IMG/VR virus record: IMGVR_UViG_3300035034_000707
Span: 21,130 to 85,129 of that record
Strand: one strand, 5' to 3'
DNA: 64,000 nucleotides
Source: a virus
In this document: one piece after another, positions 33,331 to 41,505 of the stretch
How the letters are laid out: each line of letters begins with the position of its first letter
Position numbering within the stretch: position 1 is the first letter of the stretch
Position numbers and translations under genes: made by a program
Notes under the pieces: model-generated
Database searches by the model: none
Told to the model about the DNA's origin: nothing
The model's input: only the letters and a program-made list of their open reading frames with translations

Positions 33331-33918
33331 TTGGACAAAATCCCATATCACAGTGCCCTTAAACAGGGAAAAGGCGAAGAGGCCGAACCCCTTCAAGGGG
33401 TCCATACCGACGCGCAGGGGAACACTTGTTTCGTTTGGGACGTAACCACCCCCGACATCCCAGAAGCCTACCTGACGTGTGACCTGATCTACGCAGAGCC
33501 GTCTTGGCCCGGGGGGCTAGAGCGGTTCGATGCTCGGGCCGGGGTCAAGACTGACTCTTATGCTGCATATGCCGGGGCTATCGCATCCTTTATTGAAAGG
33601 CTGAATAAGCCGACTGTCATGTTTGTGGGGGCCAATGCGCTTAGGCACACTCCCCCGCCTGACTTTACGGTCAGCGCGATCCTGAATGGCAACAAGGTTC
33701 AGGCGGCTTTCTGGAACGGGGCCTTTGCTACGGGGAACAGCAATCAGGAAATCATCCGAAACCTAGCAAAACGCTATGATAGGGTAGGCGACTTCTGCTG
33801 CGGGTATGGGACAACTGGGCGGCTGTTTATGGAAGCTGGAAAGACCTGCGTTCTGACGGATTACAACGCGAACTGTTGTGGCTATATCGCGCAGGAAATG
33901 AAGGGCTGGGGCGCATGA
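33331..33918 (+). CDS. Methyltransferase-like protein with degenerate catalytic motif
   Basis: 195 residues, TTG start with a GGGGG ribosome binding site. Same permuted layout as its upstream neighbour: DLIYAEPSWPGGLERF near 52-67 at the motif IV position and VGDFCCGYGTTGRLFMEAGKTCVLTDYN near 152-179 at motif I. Motif IV reads EPSW instead of DPPW, so the protein may bind SAM but not transfer methyl groups. A two-subunit enzyme with one active and one regulatory subunit is a possible reading. Confidence 0.65.
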   Translation: MDKIPYHSALKQGKGEEAEPLQGVHTDAQGNTCFVWDVTTPDIPEAYLTCDLIYAEPSWPGGLERFDARAGVKTDSYAAYAGAIASFIERLNKPTVMFVGANALRHTPPPDFTVSAILNGNKVQAAFWNGAFATGNSNQEIIRNLAKRYDRVGDFCCGYGTTGRLFMEAGKTCVLTDYNANCCGYIAQEMKGWGA

Positions 33919-35105
33919 AAATCAACATGAAAGAGAACGTATATGAGGCGGCGTTACAGCGCATCGAATACCTCTTCGAACAATTCGATACGGTCTATGT
34001 TTCATTCTCTGGGGGGAAGGACAGCACGGTAGTTTTGAACCTCGCCTTGGAAGTGGCCGAACGCCTTGGGCGACTACCCCTCCGGGTATTCTTTCTGGAT
34101 CAGGAGGCCGAATGGCAGGCCGTGATTAACTATGTCGAAACGGTTATGTATGATCCTCGCATCGACCCCTACTGGCTACAAGTCCCTTTCAAACTGACCA
34201 ACTCTACCTCCGAAACGGAAAATTACCTGAATTGCTGGGACCCCGAAAAAGAGGCGGTCTGGATGCGTGAGAAAGACCCGGTGTCAATCAAAGAAAATAC
34301 TTTTGACGAAACCCGGTTTCACATGATGTTTCACGCGATCATGGCGAAGTGGCACCCTGACGAAAAGGCCTGCATGATTGGCGGCGTCCGGGCGGAAGAA
34401 AGCCCGGCCCGATATCAAGCCCTGACCACGAACCCGAAGTATCAGCACGTCACATGGGGGAAGCGCCTGAACAAGGACAAGCACCCGCACTGGACGTTCT
34501 ATCCGATTTATGACTGGTCCTACAAAGACGTTTGGAAATACATCCACGACAAGGCCCTGCCCTACTGCCTGATCTATGATTATTTCTATCAGCATGGCGT
34601 CAATGTCCGGGACATGCGGGTGTCTAGCCTGCACCACCAAACTGCCGTCCGGTCCCTCTACTACCTCCAAGAGATTGAGCAAGAAACGTGGGACAAGATG
34701 GTGCGCCGCATCGGGGGTATCCACGTTACTCGGAACATGGAAATGGGTGAAATGTTCAAGACGATAAAGACACTTCCTTGGATGTTTCGAAGCTGGTCTG
34801 AATACCGGGATCACCTTCTGGACAAGCTGATTACGAACGAAGAGACAAAGGCAAACTTCAAGGCCCGCTTCGACAGGGACGATGCCTTCTATGACCTCAT
34901 GCTCAACCCCGACCGATATGTGAAGGTGCATATCACAACGGTCCTCGCCAACGATACTGACTTTACCAAACTGAATGACTTCTACGTTCAGCCTCGCGTC
35001 CGGGAATACACGAAGTGGCGCAAGGGTGGCGAAGTGAAACGGGAATTTGCTCAGTGGATCAGAGAAGAATACCATGCCGACATCAAGTTCGTGAAAGGAC
35101 GCTGA
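33915..35105 (+). CDS. PAPS reductase/ATP pyrophosphatase family protein (IbrA/DUF3440-like, DndC-related fold)
   Basis: 396 residues from ATG 33915, overlapping the previous stop. FDTVYVSFSGGKDSTVVLNLALEVAERLG near 25-53 holds the SGGKDS pyrophosphatase loop. LRVFFLDQEAEWQAVINYV and CMIGGVRAEESPARY (about 155-169) are typical of IbrA/DUF3440 proteins. FYPIYDWSYKDVWKYIHDKALPYCLIYD supplies the C-terminal segment. Family members adenylate or sulfurate small molecules, tRNA or DNA. The gene is paired with an IbrB-like ParB gene, as ibrA and ibrB are in enterobacteria. Confidence 0.82.
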   Translation: MKINMKENVYEAALQRIEYLFEQFDTVYVSFSGGKDSTVVLNLALEVAERLGRLPLRVFFLDQEAEWQAVINYVETVMYDPRIDPYWLQVPFKLTNSTSETENYLNCWDPEKEAVWMREKDPVSIKENTFDETRFHMMFHAIMAKWHPDEKACMIGGVRAEESPARYQALTTNPKYQHVTWGKRLNKDKHPHWTFYPIYDWSYKDVWKYIHDKALPYCLIYDYFYQHGVNVRDMRVSSLHHQTAVRSLYYLQEIEQETWDKMVRRIGGIHVTRNMEMGEMFKTIKTLPWMFRSWSEYRDHLLDKLITNEETKANFKARFDRDDAFYDLMLNPDRYVKVHITTVLANDTDFTKLNDFYVQPRVREYTKWRKGGEVKREFAQWIREEYHADIKFVKGR

Positions 35106-35106
35106 T

Positions 35107-35778
35107 ATGAACTCCGCCTTGGACCAAAGCCTAGACGAACTCCTGACCGGGTTAGACGCGGTAAGCGACGATGAGCGGTTGGACGCCATCGAAGCCATCC
35201 GGGAAAAGCTGCATCTGGTCAGCCCGCTAAAAAGCCAACCAGTTGATCGTATCAGGTGGGTCCCTATCGAAATGGTGTCCCCGAATGACTACAACCCCAA
35301 CGCCGTAGCCGAAGTCGAAATGAAGCTGCTGTATCACTCCATTAAGAATGATGGCTATACTCAGCCTATTGTTACGATATGGGATGAAGAGGCCGGGGTC
35401 TTTGTAATTGTGGACGGCTTCCACCGCTATTATGTCTGCAAGATGAATGAAGATATTCGAACCCGGAACAACGGGCGGCTACCCATTGTTGTAATTGACA
35501 AAGGGATCAATGACCGGATGGCCTCTACCGTCCGACACAACCGCGCCCGGGGGAAGCACTCAATAGCTGGTATGTCCAACATGGTGTTTTCGATGCTGGA
35601 TGAAGGATGGGGCGATGCGGATATCTGCAACGAACTTGGCATGGAAGCCGGGGAACTAGCCCGCCTAAAACATATCAGCGGCTTTTCAAAGCTGTTCGAA
35701 AAGGCTGAATACAGCAAGGCTTGGAAGTCCCGCACTATGATCCGGGCGGAAAAGAAATTACGGGACGCCAAAGGTTGA
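35107..35778 (+). CDS. ParB-like domain protein (IbrB-like)
   Basis: 223 residues, 1 bp after the IbrA-like gene. IRWVPIEMVSPNDYNPNAVAEVEMKLLYHSIKNDGYTQPIVTI, then the FVIVDGFHRYYV segment (about 98-109), is the ParB-like core with GxHR. MASTVRHNRARGKHSIAGMSNMVFSMLDEGWGDADICNELGMEAGELARLKHISG is the C-terminal helix-turn-helix region typical of IbrB. In enterobacteria the IbrA/IbrB pair regulates surface proteins by an unknown mechanism; here it could act on DNA. Confidence 0.78.
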   Translation: MNSALDQSLDELLTGLDAVSDDERLDAIEAIREKLHLVSPLKSQPVDRIRWVPIEMVSPNDYNPNAVAEVEMKLLYHSIKNDGYTQPIVTIWDEEAGVFVIVDGFHRYYVCKMNEDIRTRNNGRLPIVVIDKGINDRMASTVRHNRARGKHSIAGMSNMVFSMLDEGWGDADICNELGMEAGELARLKHISGFSKLFEKAEYSKAWKSRTMIRAEKKLRDAKG

Positions 35779-35781
35779 CGC

Positions 35782-35811
35782 TTGCAACTAGGGGGTGGGC
35801 CGTTCTATGAT
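35782..35811 (+). promoter_or_regulatory. Possible promoter of the terminase operon
   Basis: TTGCAA at 35782, 18-bp spacer, TATGAT at 35806. A TTGACG of the common family lies at 35775 but has no -10 at 17 bp. A 16-bp element begins 3 bp after the -10. Confidence 0.5.
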
Positions 35812-35814
35812 GCG

Positions 35815-35830
35815 GTGCACCTAAGATCAC
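35815..35830 (-). promoter_or_regulatory. 16-bp palindromic element at the terminase promoter start site
   Basis: GTGCACCTAAGATCAC, the reverse complement of the copies at 16155 and 55733, between the -10 and the start codon of the small terminase gene. Confidence 0.7.
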
Positions 35831-35842
35831 GGAGACGCTAGG

Positions 35843-36280
35843 ATGGCTGTCAAAATTGTTGGGTCGGATAAGGCTACGGCCTCTTCCACTGGGTCCATGT
35901 TAAAGAAATACCCACAGATCAAGCTGGAGCAGCTAGAAGTCTTTGGACGGCTACGCATGACTCACCTCCAGATAGCAGAGTACTACGGCGTGCCCACAAG
36001 GTCCGTGACCCGCCTCATGGGCTATTCGGAAGCTAAGCAAGCCTATAGCCGGGGCCGTGCTGAAACCGTTGTAGCGGTCAGGCAGAAACAGCTTCAACTC
36101 GCACTCGGGGGGAACATCACTCTCCTGCTCCACGCGGGGTTTCACTTTGCGGATCAAGAGAAGGATGCGACACTTATCCCTCAGACGGATTTGGAACCGT
36201 CACGTTTCTCGTGGGATGCTGAAATGAAGAAGCGCCTAGCAGCCGCCCGTGAAGAGATAGGGCAGGCGGATACGGGGTGA
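35843..36280 (+). CDS. Terminase small subunit (putative)
   Basis: 145 residues, overlapping the large terminase gene by 4 bp. A helix-turn-helix is visible at about 40-60 (HLQIAEYYGVPTRSVTRLMG), followed by a helix with KAYSRGRAETVVAVRQKQLQLALGG, similar to the DNA-binding and oligomerisation regions of phage small terminases. N-terminus MAVKIVGSDKATASS belongs to the MA(I/V)K group noted elsewhere. Recognises the packaging start site in the phage DNA. Confidence 0.72.
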   Translation: MAVKIVGSDKATASSTGSMLKKYPQIKLEQLEVFGRLRMTHLQIAEYYGVPTRSVTRLMGYSEAKQAYSRGRAETVVAVRQKQLQLALGGNITLLLHAGFHFADQEKDATLIPQTDLEPSRFSWDAEMKKRLAAAREEIGQADTG

Positions 36281-38133
36281 ACGCCCTTCTGTCTCATTTG
36301 AAATCTATCGAACAAGGCCTGATCCAAGGGTACAACCTTGATCTGGTAGTAGAAGAGGGGCAGGGGATCGAAGACCTGTCCAAGCGGCTTCTGTTCTATG
36401 ATAAGATGTTGGCGACGGCAGAGGCCCTGTATAAAGCCCAGCAGTACGAATTTGAAGTCCCGGTAGACCCAGCGACTTTCCTTGACGACCCTTACTTTAT
36501 GGGGGCCAAGGAGACGCTATGGCCTGCCCTCCGGGAAGAAATCCTCGAAGCCTGTTCTGGGCGATACATCGAAGCTGTATTTACCGGGGCTATCGGGACC
36601 GGGAAGACCACCGCCGCCCTCTACATACTGGCCTACTTCCTCTACCGCCTTATGAACCTACGGAACCCGCACAAGGTTTATGGGCTGGACCCTGCCTCGG
36701 AAATCGCTTTCGTCATGCAGTCGGTAACCGGCGGCACGGCCTTCACGGTTGACTACATGCGCTTCCGCCGGATGCTGGAAGGGTCTCCTTGGTTCAGGGA
36801 AAATGCACCCCATGAGAAAGACCGCAAGGCCACGATCCAGTTCGTTGGCCGTCCTATCTTTATTCAACCCCTACCCGGCACCGAGACAGCCGCCATTGGT
36901 GAGAACGTGTTCGGGGGCCTGATTGACGAAGTAAATCACATGAAGGTGACTCAGCAGTCCTCAAAGAAAAAGGACGGGGAAACTCACGACCAGATGCTTG
37001 AAAACTACCGGGCTATCGCGCGCCGCCGGGAAAGCCGGTTTCAGCGGACAGGCGAAGTGCCGGGTATGCTATGCCTTGTCGGCTCGGCCAACTATGCGGG
37101 CCAGTTTACTGACCGGAAGAAAAAAGAACGAGACATGCAGCTTGAGCGCGACAACGAGACCAGTATCTATATCTTTGACAAGCGCCCTTGGGACATGCAG
37201 CCACCTGATCGGTTTTCCCCTAAGCGGTTCAAAGTCTTCCTAGGGGACGGAACGCGAAAGCCGCGCGTATTGGCCCCAAGCGATATAGTAGGGGACGGGG
37301 ACAAACCTTTTATCATGGACGTGCCGGAAGACTACCGGAACACCTTTGAAAGCGACCTATCCGGCGCGGTAAAAGACGTGGCCGGTATTGCGCTACATGG
37401 CTTCTCAAGTTTCATCAGCAACTATGCTGCAATCAAAGCTGCCTTCGGACCCCGCAAGAATATCTTTCAACCAGACTGGTGCGACTTCAATAAGCAACCG
37501 GCCTCCATCCGACCCCACAACATCATCAACCCGAACGCCAAGCGGTATGTCCATGTGGACCTCGCACTATCAATGGATTACGCCGCTTTGACGATGGGCC
37601 ATTGTCCGGGCTTCGGAACCGTGGACCGGGGCGGCGGCATGGCGGATACCCTCCCTTACATCAATGTGGATGGATGCCTGACGATACGGCCTTCTAGTGG
37701 GTCCCAGATACCCATATGGAAAATCAAGAAACTGGTATTGGCGTTGATCCAAATGGGCTACCCGATCAGGTGGGTATCTTTGGACGGGTTCCAATCGGCA
37801 GACTTCATACAAACGATGCGACGAAACAATCTTATATCAGGCATTGTTTCGATGGATCGAACCCCGGACCCCTACATGGTGACCCGAACCTTGATCCTTG
37901 ACGGGATGGTCAGCGGACCGGCCAGCGACCTTGCCTGCGCCGAACTCCGGGACCTTGTATGGGTATCCCAGAACACGAAGGTAGATCACCTGCCGGATGG
38001 GTCGAAAGACGTGGCTGACACAATAGCGGGGGTTTGCTATGGGCTGGCCTCTAAACGTCAAATATGGGTGGACTATGGGATAGACCCATCAAAGTCCTCC
38101 ATGACCATAAAGAAAAAGGAACAAGAGGCATGA
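36277..38133 (+). CDS. Terminase large subunit
   Basis: 618 residues, GTG start. ATPase: Walker A TGAIGTGKTTAALYIL near 103-118 and GGLIDEVNHMK (Walker B plus catalytic Glu) near 213-223. Nuclease: YVHVDLALSMDYAALTMGH near 425-443 with the first acidic residue, WVSLDGFQSADFIQTMRR near 499-516 with the second, and HLPDGSKDVADTIAGVCYGLA near 570-590 with the last. It pumps DNA into the capsid and cuts the concatemer. Confidence 0.9.
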   Translation: MNALLSHLKSIEQGLIQGYNLDLVVEEGQGIEDLSKRLLFYDKMLATAEALYKAQQYEFEVPVDPATFLDDPYFMGAKETLWPALREEILEACSGRYIEAVFTGAIGTGKTTAALYILAYFLYRLMNLRNPHKVYGLDPASEIAFVMQSVTGGTAFTVDYMRFRRMLEGSPWFRENAPHEKDRKATIQFVGRPIFIQPLPGTETAAIGENVFGGLIDEVNHMKVTQQSSKKKDGETHDQMLENYRAIARRRESRFQRTGEVPGMLCLVGSANYAGQFTDRKKKERDMQLERDNETSIYIFDKRPWDMQPPDRFSPKRFKVFLGDGTRKPRVLAPSDIVGDGDKPFIMDVPEDYRNTFESDLSGAVKDVAGIALHGFSSFISNYAAIKAAFGPRKNIFQPDWCDFNKQPASIRPHNIINPNAKRYVHVDLALSMDYAALTMGHCPGFGTVDRGGGMADTLPYINVDGCLTIRPSSGSQIPIWKIKKLVLALIQMGYPIRWVSLDGFQSADFIQTMRRNNLISGIVSMDRTPDPYMVTRTLILDGMVSGPASDLACAELRDLVWVSQNTKVDHLPDGSKDVADTIAGVCYGLASKRQIWVDYGIDPSKSSMTIKKKEQEA

Positions 38134-38996
38134 CCCGGCTCAGAAAAACCGCAGTCGTCACGACCTTCTCACGCGCAGGCTGGGACCTCTACGCCGAACG
38201 AATGGTTTCAGCTTGGGTAAAGCACTGGCCGCAGGGTGTAGACCTCTACCTCTACCCTGACGAAAAGGTCCCCCTGTCCACCGATCCGAGGGTTCGGGGG
38301 GTCTACGACCGGATGGAAGAGAAGGACACCTTCCTGAGCCTCTACGCGAGCACTGACGCCTATACAGGGGCTATGGCCTCGGGCTATGACTACCGGTTCG
38401 ATGCCGTAAAGTTTTGCCACAAGCCCTTCTGTATTCAAAACCTCATGCGGAAATCTGAGGATGGTCTGACCCCTTACGAAGCCTTGATATGGTTGGATGC
38501 CGATACCCTCACTCACAACCCTGTCAGCCCAGATGCCTTATCTGAAATGACACCGGCAGAGTATGACGTGATGTTTCTGGGCAGATGCTATAAATACACG
38601 GAATGTGGCTTCCTATATTTCAACCTCACGCGGAAGCCCGCGCGCGATCTTATCGACAACTGGACTAGCTACTACACCGAAGGGACCTTCCGAAAAGAAC
38701 GAGAATACCATGACAGCTACTTGTTTGATCGGGCCAAGGAAAAGATGGGGGACGAACTGCAAGGCAAGGACCTGACCGGGCATTTACCCAAGCGAAGCGG
38801 TGCGGGCCATCCCATGATAAACAGCTTCCTTGGGGAATACCTTGACCACCTCAAAGGGGATGCACGTAAGATCACAGGGAAGCCCCGCAAAAACGACCTG
38901 TTTATTGATCACAAAAGCGACTACTGGAAGGCGAATTCACATGCAAAAGACAAACGCAGGCTCATCAATTCTAACTGGAAATCAACCCCGTCCTAA
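38130..38996 (+). CDS. Glycosyltransferase-like protein
   Basis: 288 residues from ATG 38130 overlapping the terminase stop. LRKTAVVTTFSRAGWDLYAERMVSAW, then VDLYLYPDE, is the N-terminal nucleotide-binding half. EALIWLDADTLTHNPVSP near 116-133 has the DxD metal site of GT-A enzymes. ECGFLYFNLTRKPA and YHDSYLFDRAKEKMG follow, as in GT8-like proteins. DHKSDYW near the end may be the C-terminal His motif. Target is unknown; it could modify virion or host glycan. A 16-bp element is at 38860. Confidence 0.68.
   Translation: MTRLRKTAVVTTFSRAGWDLYAERMVSAWVKHWPQGVDLYLYPDEKVPLSTDPRVRGVYDRMEEKDTFLSLYASTDAYTGAMASGYDYRFDAVKFCHKPFCIQNLMRKSEDGLTPYEALIWLDADTLTHNPVSPDALSEMTPAEYDVMFLGRCYKYTECGFLYFNLTRKPARDLIDNWTSYYTEGTFRKEREYHDSYLFDRAKEKMGDELQGKDLTGHLPKRSGAGHPMINSFLGEYLDHLKGDARKITGKPRKNDLFIDHKSDYWKANSHAKDKRRLINSNWKSTPS
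38860..38875 (-). repeat. Dispersed 16-bp palindromic element (intragenic)
   Basis: ATGCACGTAAGATCAC, reverse complement of the recA-start copy with one end mismatch. Confidence 0.6.
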
Positions 38997-39564
38997 GAAA
39001 ATCCCGCGCTGGCGGGACAAGACGGATGAAGAACAGTGGGCGGAAATCTATAGAGGCCGTGCGGCCAAGGAAAAGGCACGCCCCCGCTCAGTTCAGCAGG
39101 CGGTCGCCCTTGCGTTGCCGCCCTACCTTATGCACCAAGCCATTGCAGACTGCCACGCGACGTTCCAAGCAGTCGTGCGCCATGACGTACACACGGCCAT
39201 CGTAGCTGGTATTGCCAAGGTATCCTCTCTCTTGCTCAAAGAGCAGGACCGGAAGCGTATGGCGAACCAACTGGACAGGTATTATGACACGATCCGAAAG
39301 CAGGGGTTTTACCTGAACAACCGAGAATTCCTCTATGCGGTCGCACACGCTACGGTGACGCTGGCTGACGATTGGCGCTACCCCCCGGACGCCCCGGCCT
39401 GTATGGCGGCGCTCATGCTGAAAGAAGACGCTGAGACGGATGAAGTCGGGGATTGGTCCCTGTCTCGCGTTCACGCTATTCAACAGGCTGGACTGGCCTA
39501 TAATGCAATCACCGAGACGGGCCTTTATGCCTTCGCAGAAGATGTCATAAAGAGGGTTGACTAA
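38941..39564 (+). CDS. Hypothetical protein
   Basis: 207 residues from ATG 38941 (GGAAGG about 9 bp upstream), overlapping the previous gene by 56 bp in another frame; the overlap is long and a later start is possible. Basic N-terminus (PRPKKIPRWRDKTDEEQWAEIYRGRAAKEK), then a largely helical body with YYDTIRKQGFYLNNREFLYAVAHATVTLADDW. No family recognised. Confidence 0.62.
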   Translation: MQKTNAGSSILTGNQPRPKKIPRWRDKTDEEQWAEIYRGRAAKEKARPRSVQQAVALALPPYLMHQAIADCHATFQAVVRHDVHTAIVAGIAKVSSLLLKEQDRKRMANQLDRYYDTIRKQGFYLNNREFLYAVAHATVTLADDWRYPPDAPACMAALMLKEDAETDEVGDWSLSRVHAIQQAGLAYNAITETGLYAFAEDVIKRVD

Positions 39565-39585
39565 CTACCCTATGGGGGTTAGGTT
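39557..39585 (+). promoter_or_regulatory. Promoter
   Basis: TTGACT at 39557, AAC, 17-bp spacer, TAGGTT at 39580; then ACACCACAACC and CTTGGAGA before ATG 39619. Near-perfect family member. Confidence 0.82.
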
Positions 39586-39618
39586 GTTCTAACACCACAA
39601 CCACTCTTGGAGATAGCA

Positions 39619-41490
39619 ATGTCACAGTATTGGGCCGCAACTACAGGCTTCCCGCACACCGCCCCGCCACCGGATAAAGCCATCTATGGTGGTAAGGGTG
39701 CGGGGCTTATCGAAATGGCGCAGGCACAGTTACCCGTTCCCCGCGCGCTGGTCATTACGACCCTCGCATGGCAGTATTACAAAACCCATAACAAGCTGCC
39801 AGACGAACTCATTGATCGAGTTGCATGGTTCGTCAGTGACGACAAAGACTGCATGTTTAGTGTTCGCTCCGGCGCTCCAGTATCCATGCCGGGGATGATG
39901 GACACGGTTCTGAATGTTGGAGTAACAGTAGAACTGGATGATATGTATCCCGGCGCGTTTCACCGCTTTGCTACATCGTGGCTAGAGATCGTCAAGGGAG
40001 TGCCAAAGGCACGGGTAAAGACCCTCTCCGAAATGATAGAGGCCCGCGCAGACAGCAGCGAACGGCGGTTTTCTCTGATGGCAGGGGTAATCAAAAGCGC
40101 AGAGGGCCTCGACATTCCCTTAGCGCGCACCGAACAGGTGCTGGCCTGCATCGAAGCCGTATTCCGCTCATGGGATACCCCACGCGCTCGGGCTTATCGC
40201 AAGATGCACGATATCCCGGAAGATATGGGCACAGCCTGCGTGGTACAAAAAATGGTAATGGGGACAGCCAAGGGCCTCTCGGGGTCAGGCGTCATGTTTA
40301 CCCGGAACCCGGCCACGGGTGAGAACGAAATGAAAGGTGAGATAGCCTTCAACGCTCAAGGTGAGGAAGTTGTATCAGGTGAAATAACGCCCATGTCCCT
40401 AGACGATCTGGCACATTCCGGCAACCCATATTGGGAAAACCTGCACTCACAGCTAGGCAGTCTCTGCTCCACACTGGAAGCCCATTTCGGGGACGTTCAG
40501 GACATTGAATTCACGGTAGAGGATGGGACCCTCTACGTCCTTCAAACCCGCACGGCTAAGATGTCAGCCCGCGCCCGTATAGAAACGGCGGTGGCCCTTT
40601 GCGCCTCCATGCCCTCCCCCCAGCGCTACAGCTACCTCAAGGCCCGTCTCACGCGCCGCATGGTAGAGCAAACGCGCATCGCGGTAGTCGATACCGACAT
40701 GAAACCGACTATGACCGGTTTGCCCGCAGCCCCGGGCGCTATCTCAGGCAGGATTGTCTTTCGCACGACGCCGATAGCCAAGATTGGTAAGGACTGTATT
40801 TTGGTCGCAGAGGATACATCGCCAGACGATTTCCCTATCATGGCGAAGTGCGGCGGCATCCTAACCAAGACCGGGGGCTTTACCTGCCACTCGGCGGTGG
40901 TCGCTCGGGGCATCGGGGTTCCGGCAGTAGTTGGGGCCGGTGATCTTACGTTCACTAAGCAGGGCTGGGTCACTATAGGTAGCACCCAGATACAAGAGGA
41001 AAGCTATATCACGCTAGATGGGACCTTAGGTCAGGTATTTACTGGAGAACACCCGGTCAAGAAACAGCAGCCCCCACGCTCCATTTATGAGGCGCTTCAC
41101 TATATTGTAAAAAGCAAGGGTATTGAGGTCGCGTCAGAGGTATACTACTACGATTGCGGGATTGGCTACGATGTAGTGCTACCCCTCAACCCAGCCGATC
41201 TGGATCAGGTAGAAACCCAGCTAAAACGCATGGAAAAGATGAAAGAGAAGGGCAAGAATGTCGTCCTCGCCTTCGAAATGCAGGGCATGGGGGAAGACCT
41301 TTTCAGCGATACGGCAGAGACGCTCTTTCAAGGTATCGCAGACAACTTTGCTGGTGACATCGCCGGGACCACTATAGCCTACGGTGTCAGTCACGCTATG
41401 GCTCCTAAAGTCACCGAAATGCTAGGGGTATCGGTCAATCTCAAAAATGAGATAAGCATCCTTGACCTCCTTGACCTGCTAGGGGGTTAA
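39619..41490 (+). CDS. Pyruvate phosphate dikinase-like protein lacking the usual C-terminal barrel
   Basis: 623 residues from ATG 39619. ATP-grasp domain: IYGGKGAGLIEMAQ, FSVRSGAPVSMPGMMDTVLNVG near 75-96, GTACVVQKMVMG, GVMFTRNPATGE, and DIEFTVEDGTLYVLQTRTAKM near 296-316. Swivelling phosphohistidine domain: GGILTKTGGFTCHSAVVARGIGVPAVVGAG near 412-440, with the phosphorylatable His. The roughly 140-residue C-terminus (SIYEALHYIVKSKGIEVASEVYYYD onward) is too short for the PEP/pyruvate TIM barrel of PPDK (normally about 870 residues). It may phosphorylate another acceptor, as ATP-grasp/PEP-synthase-like regulators do. Confidence 0.82.
   Translation: MSQYWAATTGFPHTAPPPDKAIYGGKGAGLIEMAQAQLPVPRALVITTLAWQYYKTHNKLPDELIDRVAWFVSDDKDCMFSVRSGAPVSMPGMMDTVLNVGVTVELDDMYPGAFHRFATSWLEIVKGVPKARVKTLSEMIEARADSSERRFSLMAGVIKSAEGLDIPLARTEQVLACIEAVFRSWDTPRARAYRKMHDIPEDMGTACVVQKMVMGTAKGLSGSGVMFTRNPATGENEMKGEIAFNAQGEEVVSGEITPMSLDDLAHSGNPYWENLHSQLGSLCSTLEAHFGDVQDIEFTVEDGTLYVLQTRTAKMSARARIETAVALCASMPSPQRYSYLKARLTRRMVEQTRIAVVDTDMKPTMTGLPAAPGAISGRIVFRTTPIAKIGKDCILVAEDTSPDDFPIMAKCGGILTKTGGFTCHSAVVARGIGVPAVVGAGDLTFTKQGWVTIGSTQIQEESYITLDGTLGQVFTGEHPVKKQQPPRSIYEALHYIVKSKGIEVASEVYYYDCGIGYDVVLPLNPADLDQVETQLKRMEKMKEKGKNVVLAFEMQGMGEDLFSDTAETLFQGIADNFAGDIAGTTIAYGVSHAMAPKVTEMLGVSVNLKNEISILDLLDLLGG
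40940..40955 (+). repeat. Dispersed 16-bp palindromic element (intragenic)
   Basis: GTGATCTTACGTTCAC inside the PPDK-like gene, identical to the copy at 52002. Confidence 0.65.
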
Positions 41491-41505
41491 AAGCCATGGT
41501 GTCAG

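Noticed and set aside
34284-35198. Long minus-strand ORF opposite the PAPS-reductase-like gene
   Set aside because: The plus-strand frame has a clear enzyme family; the minus ORF has no ribosome binding site, no family resemblance and mirrors codon structure.
36747-36775. TTGACT inside the large terminase gene
   Set aside because: It lacks the AAC extension and has no -10 at the right spacing.
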